Part shown: one piece after another, positions 27,928 to 36,404 of the stretch
How the letters are laid out: every line of letters begins with the position of its first letter
How positions within the stretch are numbered: the first letter of the stretch is position 1
DNA from: Bacteroides sp.
GTDB lineage: Bacteria > Bacteroidota > Bacteroidia > Bacteroidales > Bacteroidaceae
DNA: 64,000 bases
Reading direction: 5' to 3'
Assembly: GCA_015060765.1 (NCBI GenBank)
Contig: SUXW01000015.1
Coordinates: forward strand, 1-64,000
Notes under the pieces: model-generated
What the model saw: only the letters and a program-made list of their open reading frames with translations
The model's database searches: none
Told to the model about the DNA's origin: nothing
Translations under genes and position numbers: made by a program

Positions 27928-28968
27928 ATGTTGACAAAAGTAATTGCACAAACGAATGTGGATCATGTGGAAAAATGGTTCGAACGTGCAGAAAAGATAG
28001 TGATAGTAAGTCATGTGTCGCCGGATGGAGATGCCATTGGTTCTTCTTTGGGCTTGTATCATTTCTTGAATACACAGGAGAAAAACGTGAATGTGATTGT
28101 CCCTAATCATTTCCCGGATTTCTTGAAGTGGATGCCGGGGGCCAAGGAAATAATCATATATGACAGATATAAGGAATTTGCCGACCGGTTGTTGATGGAA
28201 GCGGATGTTATTTGTTGTCTGGATTTCAATGTATTGTCTCGTATTGATACCATGGAAGAAACGGTAGCCAATTCACCGGCACGCAAAATGATGGTCGATC
28301 ATCATTTGTATCCGGGCGACTTCTGCGGCATTACTATTTCTCATCCGGAGATTTCCTCTACCTCGGAATTGGTGTTCCGCTTGATTTGTCGTTTGGGTAA
28401 CTTCAATGATATTACGCGCGAAGGCGCAGAATGTATCTATACCGGTATGATGACGGATACAGGTGGCTTTACCTATAATTCTAACAATAAGGAGATTTAT
28501 TACATTATCAGCGAATTGCTTTCGAAAGGAATTGATAAGGATGAAATCTATCGCAATGTATTCAATACCCACACCGAAGGACGTTTGCGGATGATGGGAT
28601 TTGTATTGTATAATAAGATGGAAGTGTTCAGGAACTTTAATGCAGCCTTAATCTGGCTCACTAAATTTGAACAACGCAAATTCCATTACAGAAAAGGAGA
28701 TACGGAAGGTTTTGTCAATATTCCTTTGACGATGGAGGGAATACGCTTCTCCTGTTTCTTGCGGGAAGATACGGAAAAAAATATGATAAAGGTTTCGCTA
28801 CGCTCTACTGGTTCTTTCCCTTGTAATCAAGTGGCGGCGGAATTCTTTAATGGAGGTGGTCACTTGAATGCTTCGGGAGGAGAATATTATGGTACGATGG
28901 ATGAAGCCATCGAACTCTTCAAACGTGCTTTGGTCAAGTTTGAAGACCAATTATTGGCTAAAAAATAG
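27928..28968 (+). CDS. DHH-family phosphoesterase (NrnA-type oligoribonuclease / pAp phosphatase)
   Basis: The 346-residue cytosolic enzyme carries DHH-family metal motifs: SHVSPDGDAIGSSLG near residue 30, the DHH triad in MMVDHHLYPG (about residue 122) and the DHHA1 motif GGGHLNASGG near the C-terminus. NrnA enzymes degrade nano-RNAs and pAp; related proteins cleave cyclic dinucleotides, but this short form without PAS/GGDEF domains fits NrnA. It has its own promoter and precedes the DUF4827 lipoprotein gene. Confidence 0.93.
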   Translation: MLTKVIAQTNVDHVEKWFERAEKIVIVSHVSPDGDAIGSSLGLYHFLNTQEKNVNVIVPNHFPDFLKWMPGAKEIIIYDRYKEFADRLLMEADVICCLDFNVLSRIDTMEETVANSPARKMMVDHHLYPGDFCGITISHPEISSTSELVFRLICRLGNFNDITREGAECIYTGMMTDTGGFTYNSNNKEIYYIISELLSKGIDKDEIYRNVFNTHTEGRLRMMGFVLYNKMEVFRNFNAALIWLTKFEQRKFHYRKGDTEGFVNIPLTMEGIRFSCFLREDTEKNMIKVSLRSTGSFPCNQVAAEFFNGGGHLNASGGEYYGTMDEAIELFKRALVKFEDQLLAKK

Positions 28969-29020
28969 TTATTTTACTATAATACGCTGGAAACAATGGT
29001 AATAATTGCGGATGATTTAT

Positions 29021-29028
29021 TACTTTTG
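29021..29028 (+). promoter_or_regulatory. -7 element before the DUF4827 gene
   Basis: TACTTTTG matches TAnnTTTG. It places the transcription start near 29035 and supports translation from the ATG at 29051 rather than from 29006. Confidence 0.55.
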
Positions 29029-29050
29029 TCGCGTTTTTAAAGATAATGAG

Positions 29051-29680
29051 ATGAAAAAAATAAGTATATTGTTGGCGGTAGTGTTTGGATTGGGATTGGC
29101 ATTTCAAGCGTGTGACAATCATAAGACGTACGCTGAAATGAAAGAAGAGGAACGCGATGCCATCAAACGTTTTATTGAATTGCAGGACATTAAGGTTATT
29201 AGTGAAGACCAATTTGCTGAACAGGATTCTACTACTGATGTGAGTTTGAATGAATATGTCTTGTTCAAGGAAAGTGGCGTATACATGCAAGTGATAAAAA
29301 GGGGGAATGGTGAATTGTTGAGTGATGGCCGCCATGATATCTTGGTCCGTTATGTAGAAGAACAGATTGTAGAAGATGGTACTACCGATACCTTGTCGTT
29401 GAATACGATAACCAACTGGTATCCTCACCCGGATGAATTCGTATTGACTAAATCGGGCTCTTCTTATTCTGGCTCTTTCTCTTCCGGAGCAATGTCGGGC
29501 GTTTATGGCAATTCTGTACCTTCTGCATGGATGTTGCCTTTCAATTATCTTAAACCGGGACGTACTACGGCCGATCGTTCGAAAGTCCGTTTGATAGCTC
29601 CTCATAGTGAAGGTACTTCAACGGCATCGGCTCAGGTTTATCCCGCATATTATGAAATTACATATCAATTAGCAAGATGA
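29051..29680 (+). CDS. DUF4827-family lipoprotein, FKBP-like
   Basis: The product is 209 residues from the ATG at 29051, giving a lipoprotein signal that ends FQAC (Cys about 20). The rest matches my recollection of DUF4827, a Bacteroidales lipoprotein family with similarity to FKBP-type peptidyl-prolyl isomerases (a YVLFKESGVYMQVIKRG segment and a C-terminal PSAWMLPFNYLKPGRTT). It is probably anchored to an envelope membrane facing the periplasm. Its stop overlaps the glmM-type ATG by 4 bases (ATGA). Confidence 0.75.
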   Translation: MKKISILLAVVFGLGLAFQACDNHKTYAEMKEEERDAIKRFIELQDIKVISEDQFAEQDSTTDVSLNEYVLFKESGVYMQVIKRGNGELLSDGRHDILVRYVEEQIVEDGTTDTLSLNTITNWYPHPDEFVLTKSGSSYSGSFSSGAMSGVYGNSVPSAWMLPFNYLKPGRTTADRSKVRLIAPHSEGTSTASAQVYPAYYEITYQLAR

Positions 29681-31065
29681 CTTTAATCAAATCTATATCT
29701 GGTATTCGTGGTACTATCGGTGGTGGTGCAGGCCAAGGACTGAATCCATTGGATATCGTTAAGTTTACATCAGCGTATGCTACACTGATTCGTAAGACAA
29801 CTACTGTAAAGAGTAATAAAATCGTTGTAGGCCGTGATGCTCGTATTTCGGGAGAAATGGTGAAGAATGTGGTTTGTGGTACCTTGATGGGAATGGGCTT
29901 TGATGTGGTGAACATCGGTCTGGCTTCTACACCTACAACCGAATTGGCCGTAACCATGGAAGGAGCGTGTGGAGGTATTATTCTTACAGCCAGTCATAAT
30001 CCCAAGCAATGGAATGCATTGAAGTTACTGAACGAAAAGGGAGAATTCCTGAATGCGGAGGAAGGTAATGAAGTACTTCGTATTGCAGAAGCCGAAGCGT
30101 TCGAATATGCTGATATTGATCATTTGGGTGAATACCGTGAAGATCTTACCTATAACCAGAAACACATTGATAGTGTATTGAACTTGAAACTGGTGGATGT
30201 GGAAGCAATTCGCAAAGCTCATTTTAAGGTGGCCATTGATTGTGTGAATTCTGTTGGAGGTGTCATCTTGCCTGAATTGCTGGAACGGTTGGGCGTAGAA
30301 AAAGTGGAGAAACTTTATTGTGAACCTACTGGACATTTCCAGCATAATCCCGAACCGTTGGAAAAGAATTTGGGTGATATAATGGGATTGATGTCAAAAG
30401 GTGGATATGATGTTGCTTTTGTAGTAGATCCGGATGTAGACCGTTTGGCCATGATCTGTGAGGACGGAAGTATGTATGGTGAGGAATATACGTTGGTAAC
30501 AGTAGCCGATTATGTGTTGAAGCATACACCGGGTAATACCGTGTCTAACTTGAGCTCTACTCGTGCACTCCGTGATGTAACCCGTCAATACGGATGTGAT
30601 TACAATGCTGCTGCAGTAGGGGAAGTCAATGTGGTTACCAAGATGAAAGAAACCGGTGCTGTGATCGGTGGTGAAGGTAATGGTGGAGTTATCTATCCCG
30701 AAAGTCATTACGGTCGCGATGCATTGGTCGGAATTGCTTTGTTCCTGAGTCACTTGGCTCATGAAGGGAAAAAGGTGAGCGAACTTAGAGCTTCTTATCC
30801 TCCGTACTTCATTGCAAAGAATCGTATCGACTTGACTCCGGAAACCGATGTGGATGCCATCCTTGCCAAAGTGAAGGAACTCTATAAGGAAGAAGAAATC
30901 AATGACATTGACGGTGTGAAGATTGATTTTCCTGACAAATGGGTTCATTTGCGCAAAAGTAATACCGAACCTATCATCCGTGTTTACTCGGAAGCTTCGA
31001 CCATGGAGGCGGCCGATGAAATAGGACAGAAGGTTATGGATGTAGTCTATAGCTTGGCGAAATGA
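29677..31065 (+). CDS. glmM: phosphoglucosamine mutase (phosphohexomutase family)
   Basis: The 462-residue alpha-D-phosphohexomutase has the phosphoserine loop TASHNPKQWN (Ser at about 106), the Mg-binding VDPDVDRLA, and the sugar-binding GEGNGGVIYPESHYGRD. The C-terminal phosphate-binding segment RKSNTEPIIRVYSEA is also present. GlmM makes glucosamine-1-phosphate for UDP-GlcNAc; the size and short loops favour GlmM over phosphomannomutase, although substrate choice is inferred. It is the last core gene before the tubulin-like cluster. Confidence 0.85.
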   Translation: MTLIKSISGIRGTIGGGAGQGLNPLDIVKFTSAYATLIRKTTTVKSNKIVVGRDARISGEMVKNVVCGTLMGMGFDVVNIGLASTPTTELAVTMEGACGGIILTASHNPKQWNALKLLNEKGEFLNAEEGNEVLRIAEAEAFEYADIDHLGEYREDLTYNQKHIDSVLNLKLVDVEAIRKAHFKVAIDCVNSVGGVILPELLERLGVEKVEKLYCEPTGHFQHNPEPLEKNLGDIMGLMSKGGYDVAFVVDPDVDRLAMICEDGSMYGEEYTLVTVADYVLKHTPGNTVSNLSSTRALRDVTRQYGCDYNAAAVGEVNVVTKMKETGAVIGGEGNGGVIYPESHYGRDALVGIALFLSHLAHEGKKVSELRASYPPYFIAKNRIDLTPETDVDAILAKVKELYKEEEINDIDGVKIDFPDKWVHLRKSNTEPIIRVYSEASTMEAADEIGQKVMDVVYSLAK

Positions 31066-31117
31066 TGACTTTATTTCCTATATACGCTACATAGGGAGAT
31101 AACTGATTGATAATATA

Positions 31118-31161
31118 AACGGGTGTAGGGAATTTTATACCTTGCACCCGTTACATTTTTT
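31118..31161 (+). terminator. terminator-like hairpin after glmM
   Basis: AACGGGTGTAGGG (31118-31130) pairs with CCTTGCACCCGTT (31140-31152) over 13 positions including two wobbles, with a loop of nine bases. A run of six Ts at 31156-31161 follows. It shares the GGGAATTT apex with the hairpin at 21612. Confidence 0.7.
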
Positions 31162-31485
31162 AGGTATAGGGAATTTCGAGTTACCTTACATTGGACCTGA
31201 TTTTAGAATCAAACGGTTGGAAGAGGTGTGTAGAAATGTAGGTGATATAGAAAAATCAAATGCTATGAAGTTTTTTTAATTATTACTTGTTTTTTTAAAA
31301 ATCTTTATGTTCTTTTGTATTGCTATCCATGCCGATACTTCTGTATGAAGTAAAGGGTGGGTGGGCAGACATATTGGAAAAGGCGTTTACTACGTTTTTA
31401 GTTCTTGACTTATCAGAACCTTGCAACTTTTGAATACCCGTCAAGACGGAATAGAGGTAGATGCTTACGTGGTATGTTTATACCG

Positions 31486-31515
31486 CTCTGTACACTTCTT
31501 CGGAGGTGTGCAGGG
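31486..31515 (+). ncRNA. UUCG-capped RNA hairpin in the cluster leader
   Basis: Positions 31486-31498 pair with 31503-31515 for 13 consecutive base pairs including G-U wobbles, closed by the ultra-stable C(UUCG)G tetraloop at 31499-31502. The arms are CTCTGTACACTTC and GAGGTGTGCAGGG. GGTAT/ATACC segments on both sides could form an outer helix. The hairpin lies about 165 bases before the first gene of the tubulin-like cluster. It could be a leader regulatory RNA or part of a small RNA; the family is not identified. Confidence 0.55.
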
Positions 31516-31587
31516 TTGTTATATACCAATCGGCGTGGGCTTCTGTGTTGTTCATTTACGGGTATGGGTTTTGCAAGGACCTTGATA

Positions 31588-31626
31588 GGTGGATGGACGA
31601 CGGGTACAGATTCCCACCCTTTTTTA
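31588..31626 (+). terminator. possible attenuator/terminator in the cluster leader
   Basis: GGTGG (31588-31592) can pair with CCACC (31614-31618) and is followed by a T-run to 31625. The stem is short with a 21-base loop, so the call is weak. If real, it would end a small RNA or attenuate transcription about 55 bases before the first cluster gene. Confidence 0.3.
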
Positions 31627-31681
31627 TATGCCGTTACGTAAGGTTAGGTTTTTTTATTTTCTGTAGGGGAACGCAGAATAC

Positions 31682-32281
31682 ATGAAAAACATAGTGATGG
31701 CAACATTCTTTTCGTTATTGGAGACAGGCGTCTCATGTGTCTTCTATGGGATTATTGTTACAGCGGTAATCATGTCTATCCTTTATTTTATTCTTAAATC
31801 ATTAAGTAAGGGTATCGTGAAGTCCATACCTTTTTATATAACAGGTGTTATTCTTGCTATTTTGCTCGTATGCAAATTCTCGGTTGTAATTGGTGCTTTT
31901 TGGGTTAAGGATTCAACGAGTTCAATGGAATTGTCATTAAAGCAATTGACCGAAAATGCTTATGGAGTGGTCAATGTCAATGAAAGTCAAGCGATTTTTG
32001 ATATGTTGATAGATGACTATCCCATGTTGGGGAATTATCTACAATTGGCGGATTTCAGTGGAAACCATGTAGCCGATCTTGCTTTGGCGATGCCAAAAGT
32101 CGTACGTGAAGAAATGAATAGTGTGATATGGACTAATTTATTATGGATATTAATCTATATCGTGGTGGCTTGTGTTGTAGTGATGATATTTGATAAAGGA
32201 ATGTATTCTCAAAAAACAGAGTATAAAAATAGTAGAAGACCTGTGTCATCAGGAGGATATCATCGCAGAAGATATAGATAA
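31682..32281 (+). CDS. small inner-membrane protein, first gene of the tubulin-like cluster
   Basis: This 199-residue protein of no recognised family has predicted TM segments at about 15-40, 48-73 and 150-172, and a soluble loop between the second and third (about 75-148). It ends in a basic tail (SRRPVSSGGYHRRRYR) that should face the cytosol. The following tubulin-like gene starts 37 bases downstream. It could anchor the tubulin-like protein at the membrane, which is inference from context only. Confidence 0.7.
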   Translation: MKNIVMATFFSLLETGVSCVFYGIIVTAVIMSILYFILKSLSKGIVKSIPFYITGVILAILLVCKFSVVIGAFWVKDSTSSMELSLKQLTENAYGVVNVNESQAIFDMLIDDYPMLGNYLQLADFSGNHVADLALAMPKVVREEMNSVIWTNLLWILIYIVVACVVVMIFDKGMYSQKTEYKNSRRPVSSGGYHRRRYR

Positions 32282-32318
32282 ATTCAATCAGAAATATTAA
32301 TTTGAAAATATAAAAATT

Positions 32319-35300
32319 ATGGCAAATCATCTTGTTATTGGATTAGGTGGCACAGGAGGTAAAATCTTGTGCGGATTACGAAAGCGTATTTATGCTGAAA
32401 CAAAGAAAAAAGATATTACGGGTGAAACAAACTTGGAGTATCTTTATGTGGATTCTTCAATGGAAGATTTGAACAATAAGGAAGACTGGAAATACATGGG
32501 CGAACCATTGCATCTCGGCCCAGCGCAAAAAGTGTGCATTAACGGAATCAGCTCAACCGTAATGCAAAATCCACATGCTTTTCCAGGGATTGAAGCATTC
32601 TTGCCCGACCATGATTTGGAATTACTAAAAAACGACCAAGTACAATCAATCATCAGTACGGGTATCGGTGGACAACGTCGTCGATTCGGGCGTATGTTAG
32701 TGGCAAACAATATCAGCATGCGAGATAGAGATAACAGTTTTGACTCTCGTTTAAAAAAGTTGATTGAGAAAATGACAAATCAAGGAAATGCAGCAGTTGA
32801 TTTCCATGTATGTGCCGGGTTAGCCGGGGGGACAGGTTCTGGCTCTATCGTTGACGTTATCGCTCAAATTAAAAAAGTTATAGCACCATTAGGACCCAAT
32901 TTCCGTCTATTCCTCTATCTATATATACCAGAAGTATTAGTACCGGAAAACCACAATGCTGGTTTCTATCATGCCAATGGTTTTGCGGCATTAATGGAAT
33001 TGAATGCCTTGTCAATCAATCAATATCACCCAACAGATGTGTCAGGAAATCTGGATTACCAGACACAAAAGGTCGCACGCTTATTGAAAGATAGTGACGC
33101 TTTCAATAAAGCTTATCTTTTCAGCAATTTCAATGAAGAGAACAAAGTACTTCCCAAATCGGGTAAATTGACAGATGCAGTTGCAGACTTCATCTATCAA
33201 CGTACCATTGTTCCTGGACAATTAGGTGCAAGTGGTGTAATGGCACGTTTGATGAATGCGGAAAATAGTGGTAATGCTCCAGAAAAAGATGAAGCAGGTG
33301 TAAATGTTCATTCACGTGAATTCGTTACATTTGGAACGAAAAGAATTGAATATCCCGAAGAAGAAATCATCGAATATGTTTCACTTGAATATACAGCACA
33401 GGTAACGAAACAATTGGCCTTCAACAATTGGGTAGACAGCAAAGGATTCGATACGTGTAGCATTGAAGAAGTGGGATTAGGCTATCGTGCTTCATTTACA
33501 ACGACAGATCAAAGAGAACTCGAAACGTTGAAGATTTCTGACCGTCATGTAACTCTCCAAACAGCCATTAAAGACATCAAAGGTGTGACTGATAACTGGC
33601 AAGAATATTACAGTTATTGGGAAAATATCACCAAATTCTTTGGTACAGATGCAATGGAAAACAAACAAAAGTACTGGTTAGATACATTCAATGAAAGTTG
33701 TGAAATAGAATGGAATAAAAACTTCCGTAATGGAGGTGTAGTTCATTTCTTCGAACAGCAACAGGCTGAAAACAAGGGATATGCGGCTTTCATCAGAAGA
33801 CATATCGAAACAAAGTTGTTCAATGAATGGCTTTCTGGCAATAAATCACTACTCGAAGTAATCAAATATGTACAATTGTTGATTTCTGTCAACGAGGAAC
33901 GTATTCAGCAATTCGACAACCGCATTGCCGACACCAATAATTATATCAATACAACCACACTGGTTGATATTGAAGCAATCAACAATGAATGGAACAATCA
34001 AGGCATTTTTGCAAGTGCTAGAAAAATATTCAATAAATACCAATCGGCAAAATGTGAACTTTACACGGCAAGAACAGAGATTGAGAGCTTCACGTATGCC
34101 AAAACGTTGCTTATGAAAATCAACGAACAGCTCGGAATGATGTTGAAAGGTATGACAGATTTCAACACTTCACTCAACGAAGTACTGAAAGGAGTTGTTC
34201 TGTCAGCACAAAGTAAATGCAAAATCAAGTCTGATACAGTTCTAGGTGAAGCAGAGGTGCTCGACAAGAAGTATAATCCAGAAGAAATCCGTCAAATAGC
34301 CAAAAGTTTTGTAATCGACAAGGATAAGCAGAAAGCTTGCGCAAAAGATGTTCGCGAAACATTGGTGAAACCATTAGGTGAAGACATGCGTACTTTTGCT
34401 TCTCTAAACGATAGTTTGGGTAGCTATGATGAAATGACAAGAAGCATTTTGAATGTTTGTGAAAATCATGCCAAAACAGACCTTACAGATTTAGGTAACA
34501 AGGACGAAAGTCTGAAAATACTAGATGTAAATATCCTAGACAAGATTCAAAAAGAATATCCTACTGACGAAGCTTTGGAAAACTACGTTAGAACGTTGAT
34601 TGAGCAGGCGACTTGCTTTATGCAATTCGATTCCGCAGAAATGGGTAAAGTTATTGCAGGTCAACCTGCACTTGGTATGAATCGCATGGTTCAATTGTGT
34701 TTACCTGCAAACAGCAAGAACTCCAAGTTCCGAGAAAAATTTATTGGAATCTTTGCACAACAAAGTCCAGGTTTCAATCCAGAAACCGATGTGGCACTTA
34801 ATGACAAGAGCCATCAGATGGTCATTGTATCCGCTTCATTCTCGATGCCACTCCGATATATCAATAACTTGAAGTATATGGAGCAAAAATATCAAGAGTT
34901 GACACATGGTCCGCAAGCTGAATTGAATAAGGTTTTGCTTCATACAGAATCGTTCTCCAATTCATTACCAGAACTTTTCGAAGCAAGCAATGCAGACAAA
35001 CGTGCAAGGCTACTACCTTATTCAATCATTCTTCACAGTTTAGGTATCTTGGAAGACAAGACTGATCCTGATACGGGGGCAACGTTCAAGGCATTTAGTA
35101 CAGGTAGTGGATTTAGCCGGAAGTGGGTACGTGTTGGAAAACAGATGGAAGAAACAACAAAACTGTTGGTAAAAGATGCTGTACTTGCTAAATCGATTAC
35201 CGATTTTGTGGATAATCTGTTGGCCACTGAATACAAATTGAACAGTAAAAAAGCAGAATTGAGAACAGCAATAGAAAATACGGTATGCGATACAATCTTA

Positions 35301-35393
35301 CCACTTTGTGGCAATAATGACATTGACCCATTGTTTGTAGAATATCGTACAGCTGCAGAAAAGTTGTTCGCTGATAAATTAGCTGATAAATAA
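32319..35393 (+). CDS. tubulin/FtsZ-superfamily protein, large tubulin-like form
   Basis: The 1024-residue cytosolic protein begins HLVIGLGGTGGK (residues 4-15), a Rossmann-type nucleotide loop. It contains the tubulin signature in CAGLAGGTGSGSIVDV (residues 165-180; GGTGSGS at 170-176), which binds GTP phosphates in tubulin and FtsZ. This matches the Pfam 'tubulin-like' group and the FtsZ-like families described by Makarova and Koonin (2010) and proposed to remodel membranes. After the GTPase-like domain come several hundred residues of helical, partly coiled-coil sequence (about 480-800). It is the largest gene of a nine-gene cluster and probably its core. Polymerisation and GTPase activity are inferred from the motif. 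Confidence 0.88.
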   Translation: MANHLVIGLGGTGGKILCGLRKRIYAETKKKDITGETNLEYLYVDSSMEDLNNKEDWKYMGEPLHLGPAQKVCINGISSTVMQNPHAFPGIEAFLPDHDLELLKNDQVQSIISTGIGGQRRRFGRMLVANNISMRDRDNSFDSRLKKLIEKMTNQGNAAVDFHVCAGLAGGTGSGSIVDVIAQIKKVIAPLGPNFRLFLYLYIPEVLVPENHNAGFYHANGFAALMELNALSINQYHPTDVSGNLDYQTQKVARLLKDSDAFNKAYLFSNFNEENKVLPKSGKLTDAVADFIYQRTIVPGQLGASGVMARLMNAENSGNAPEKDEAGVNVHSREFVTFGTKRIEYPEEEIIEYVSLEYTAQVTKQLAFNNWVDSKGFDTCSIEEVGLGYRASFTTTDQRELETLKISDRHVTLQTAIKDIKGVTDNWQEYYSYWENITKFFGTDAMENKQKYWLDTFNESCEIEWNKNFRNGGVVHFFEQQQAENKGYAAFIRRHIETKLFNEWLSGNKSLLEVIKYVQLLISVNEERIQQFDNRIADTNNYINTTTLVDIEAINNEWNNQGIFASARKIFNKYQSAKCELYTARTEIESFTYAKTLLMKINEQLGMMLKGMTDFNTSLNEVLKGVVLSAQSKCKIKSDTVLGEAEVLDKKYNPEEIRQIAKSFVIDKDKQKACAKDVRETLVKPLGEDMRTFASLNDSLGSYDEMTRSILNVCENHAKTDLTDLGNKDESLKILDVNILDKIQKEYPTDEALENYVRTLIEQATCFMQFDSAEMGKVIAGQPALGMNRMVQLCLPANSKNSKFREKFIGIFAQQSPGFNPETDVALNDKSHQMVIVSASFSMPLRYINNLKYMEQKYQELTHGPQAELNKVLLHTESFSNSLPELFEASNADKRARLLPYSIILHSLGILEDKTDPDTGATFKAFSTGSGFSRKWVRVGKQMEETTKLLVKDAVLAKSITDFVDNLLATEYKLNSKKAELRTAIENTVCDTILPLCGNNDIDPLFVEYRTAAEKLFADKLADK

Positions 35394-35416
35394 TAAAAAT
35401 AAAAACATTAGAAGAT

Positions 35417-36397
35417 ATGCCGAAGAAAACAGGAATATGTATTAATGTAGGCGGAAGATGTCCGAAAGCATTAAGCAGAGAGAAACAAGAAGCAGATGTT
35501 ACTAACTTCAAGTGTGAACATTGTGGTGGTGAATTGAGAGAATTTAAAGGTTCAACTGGACCGGATTGGAAGAAGATAGCAATAATAGGTACTGCTGTTG
35601 CCGCCCTTTTGGGCGGTGGCGCATACTTTGCATTTAGTGGTAGTGGAGAAAAGGAAAGTATTACTCTCAACAAAACCACAGCTTCAGTATTTGAAGGAGA
35701 TGTGGATACATTGAAAGCTATTGTAAAACCTGAAGATGCTGGATATACTCTTAAATGGGCATCCAATAATCCGAATGTGGCTACAGTGGATAATGGTGTT
35801 GTAAGTTTTCATTCAAAAGGTGAAGTGAAAATCGGTGTTCAAGTGAATGAAAACAAGGAATTGAAGGCTTTTTGTGATTATATTGTTGATGGGCCAGATA
35901 CCCCCGATACTATAATTGCCGAATGGATTAAAATTATGGATGGCAATCAAACGTTGAAAGTAGGAGAAACAAAACAATTGAGTTTGGATTGTGACCCAGG
36001 TAATGCCAACGAACCGGTAGAATGGACTAGTAGTAATCCAGATGTCGTAACTGTTGAATATGGTAAGTTGACTGCAGTTGCTCCGGGTACAGCGAAAATT
36101 ACTGCTACGACAAAGATTGGAAAGATAATGGATAATATCAAGGTAGCTGTGAAAAATGGTGAAGGTCCTGGGCCTGTTAATTTGGGTTATGCAAAATATG
36201 AAGGTGATACAAAAAATGGAAAACCTCATGGTAACGGGACCATGACATTTAAGGAAACTCATGTTGTGCCAGGTGCTAAGGGCGACATCGAAGCGAAGGC
36301 TGGAGAGTATGCTATCGGCAGTTGGAGAAACGGAGAGGTGAATTTGGTTACCTTATATCAAAAAAATGGTAATCAAGTAAAGATTATGCATAAATAA
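35417..36397 (+). CDS. zinc-ribbon / TM / Ig-like / MORN-like membrane protein
   Basis: The 326-residue protein has an unusual architecture. A short cytosolic N-terminus with two cysteine pairs (Cys8/Cys15 and Cys33/Cys36, FKCEHCGGEL) resembles a zinc ribbon. One TM helix follows (about 53-72). Two bacterial Ig-like (BIG2) domains come next (about 78-160 and 168-245; each has SNPxVxTV and related motifs). A MORN-like segment, YEGDTKNGKPHGNGTMTF, lies near residue 260. The Ig-like part should lie in the periplasm. It lies 23 bases after the tubulin-like gene and could link that protein to the envelope. The domain calls are by eye. Confidence 0.75.
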   Translation: MPKKTGICINVGGRCPKALSREKQEADVTNFKCEHCGGELREFKGSTGPDWKKIAIIGTAVAALLGGGAYFAFSGSGEKESITLNKTTASVFEGDVDTLKAIVKPEDAGYTLKWASNNPNVATVDNGVVSFHSKGEVKIGVQVNENKELKAFCDYIVDGPDTPDTIIAEWIKIMDGNQTLKVGETKQLSLDCDPGNANEPVEWTSSNPDVVTVEYGKLTAVAPGTAKITATTKIGKIMDNIKVAVKNGEGPGPVNLGYAKYEGDTKNGKPHGNGTMTFKETHVVPGAKGDIEAKAGEYAIGSWRNGEVNLVTLYQKNGNQVKIMHK

Positions 36398-36404
36398 ATA
36401 AGAT

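Larger units (their letters stand above)
31066..31681. other. intergenic leader region before the tubulin-like cluster
   Basis: This stretch of about 616 bases holds no convincing gene. It begins with the glmM-proximal terminator, then has TGTAGG-type motifs (for example near 31229-31243) like those at 21.6-22.1 kb. From about 31400 it becomes a structured region with a strong UUCG hairpin and a weaker GGTGG/CCACC stem followed by a T-run. Short ORFs over 31405-31685 overlap this structured part and lack coding character. Confidence 0.6.

Noticed and set aside
31405-31685. Two overlapping small plus-strand ORFs of 74-78 residues
   Set aside because: They overlap each other in different frames and coincide with the structured RNA; Cys/Arg/Trp-rich and without an initiation context, they look like spurious translations of a non-coding element.
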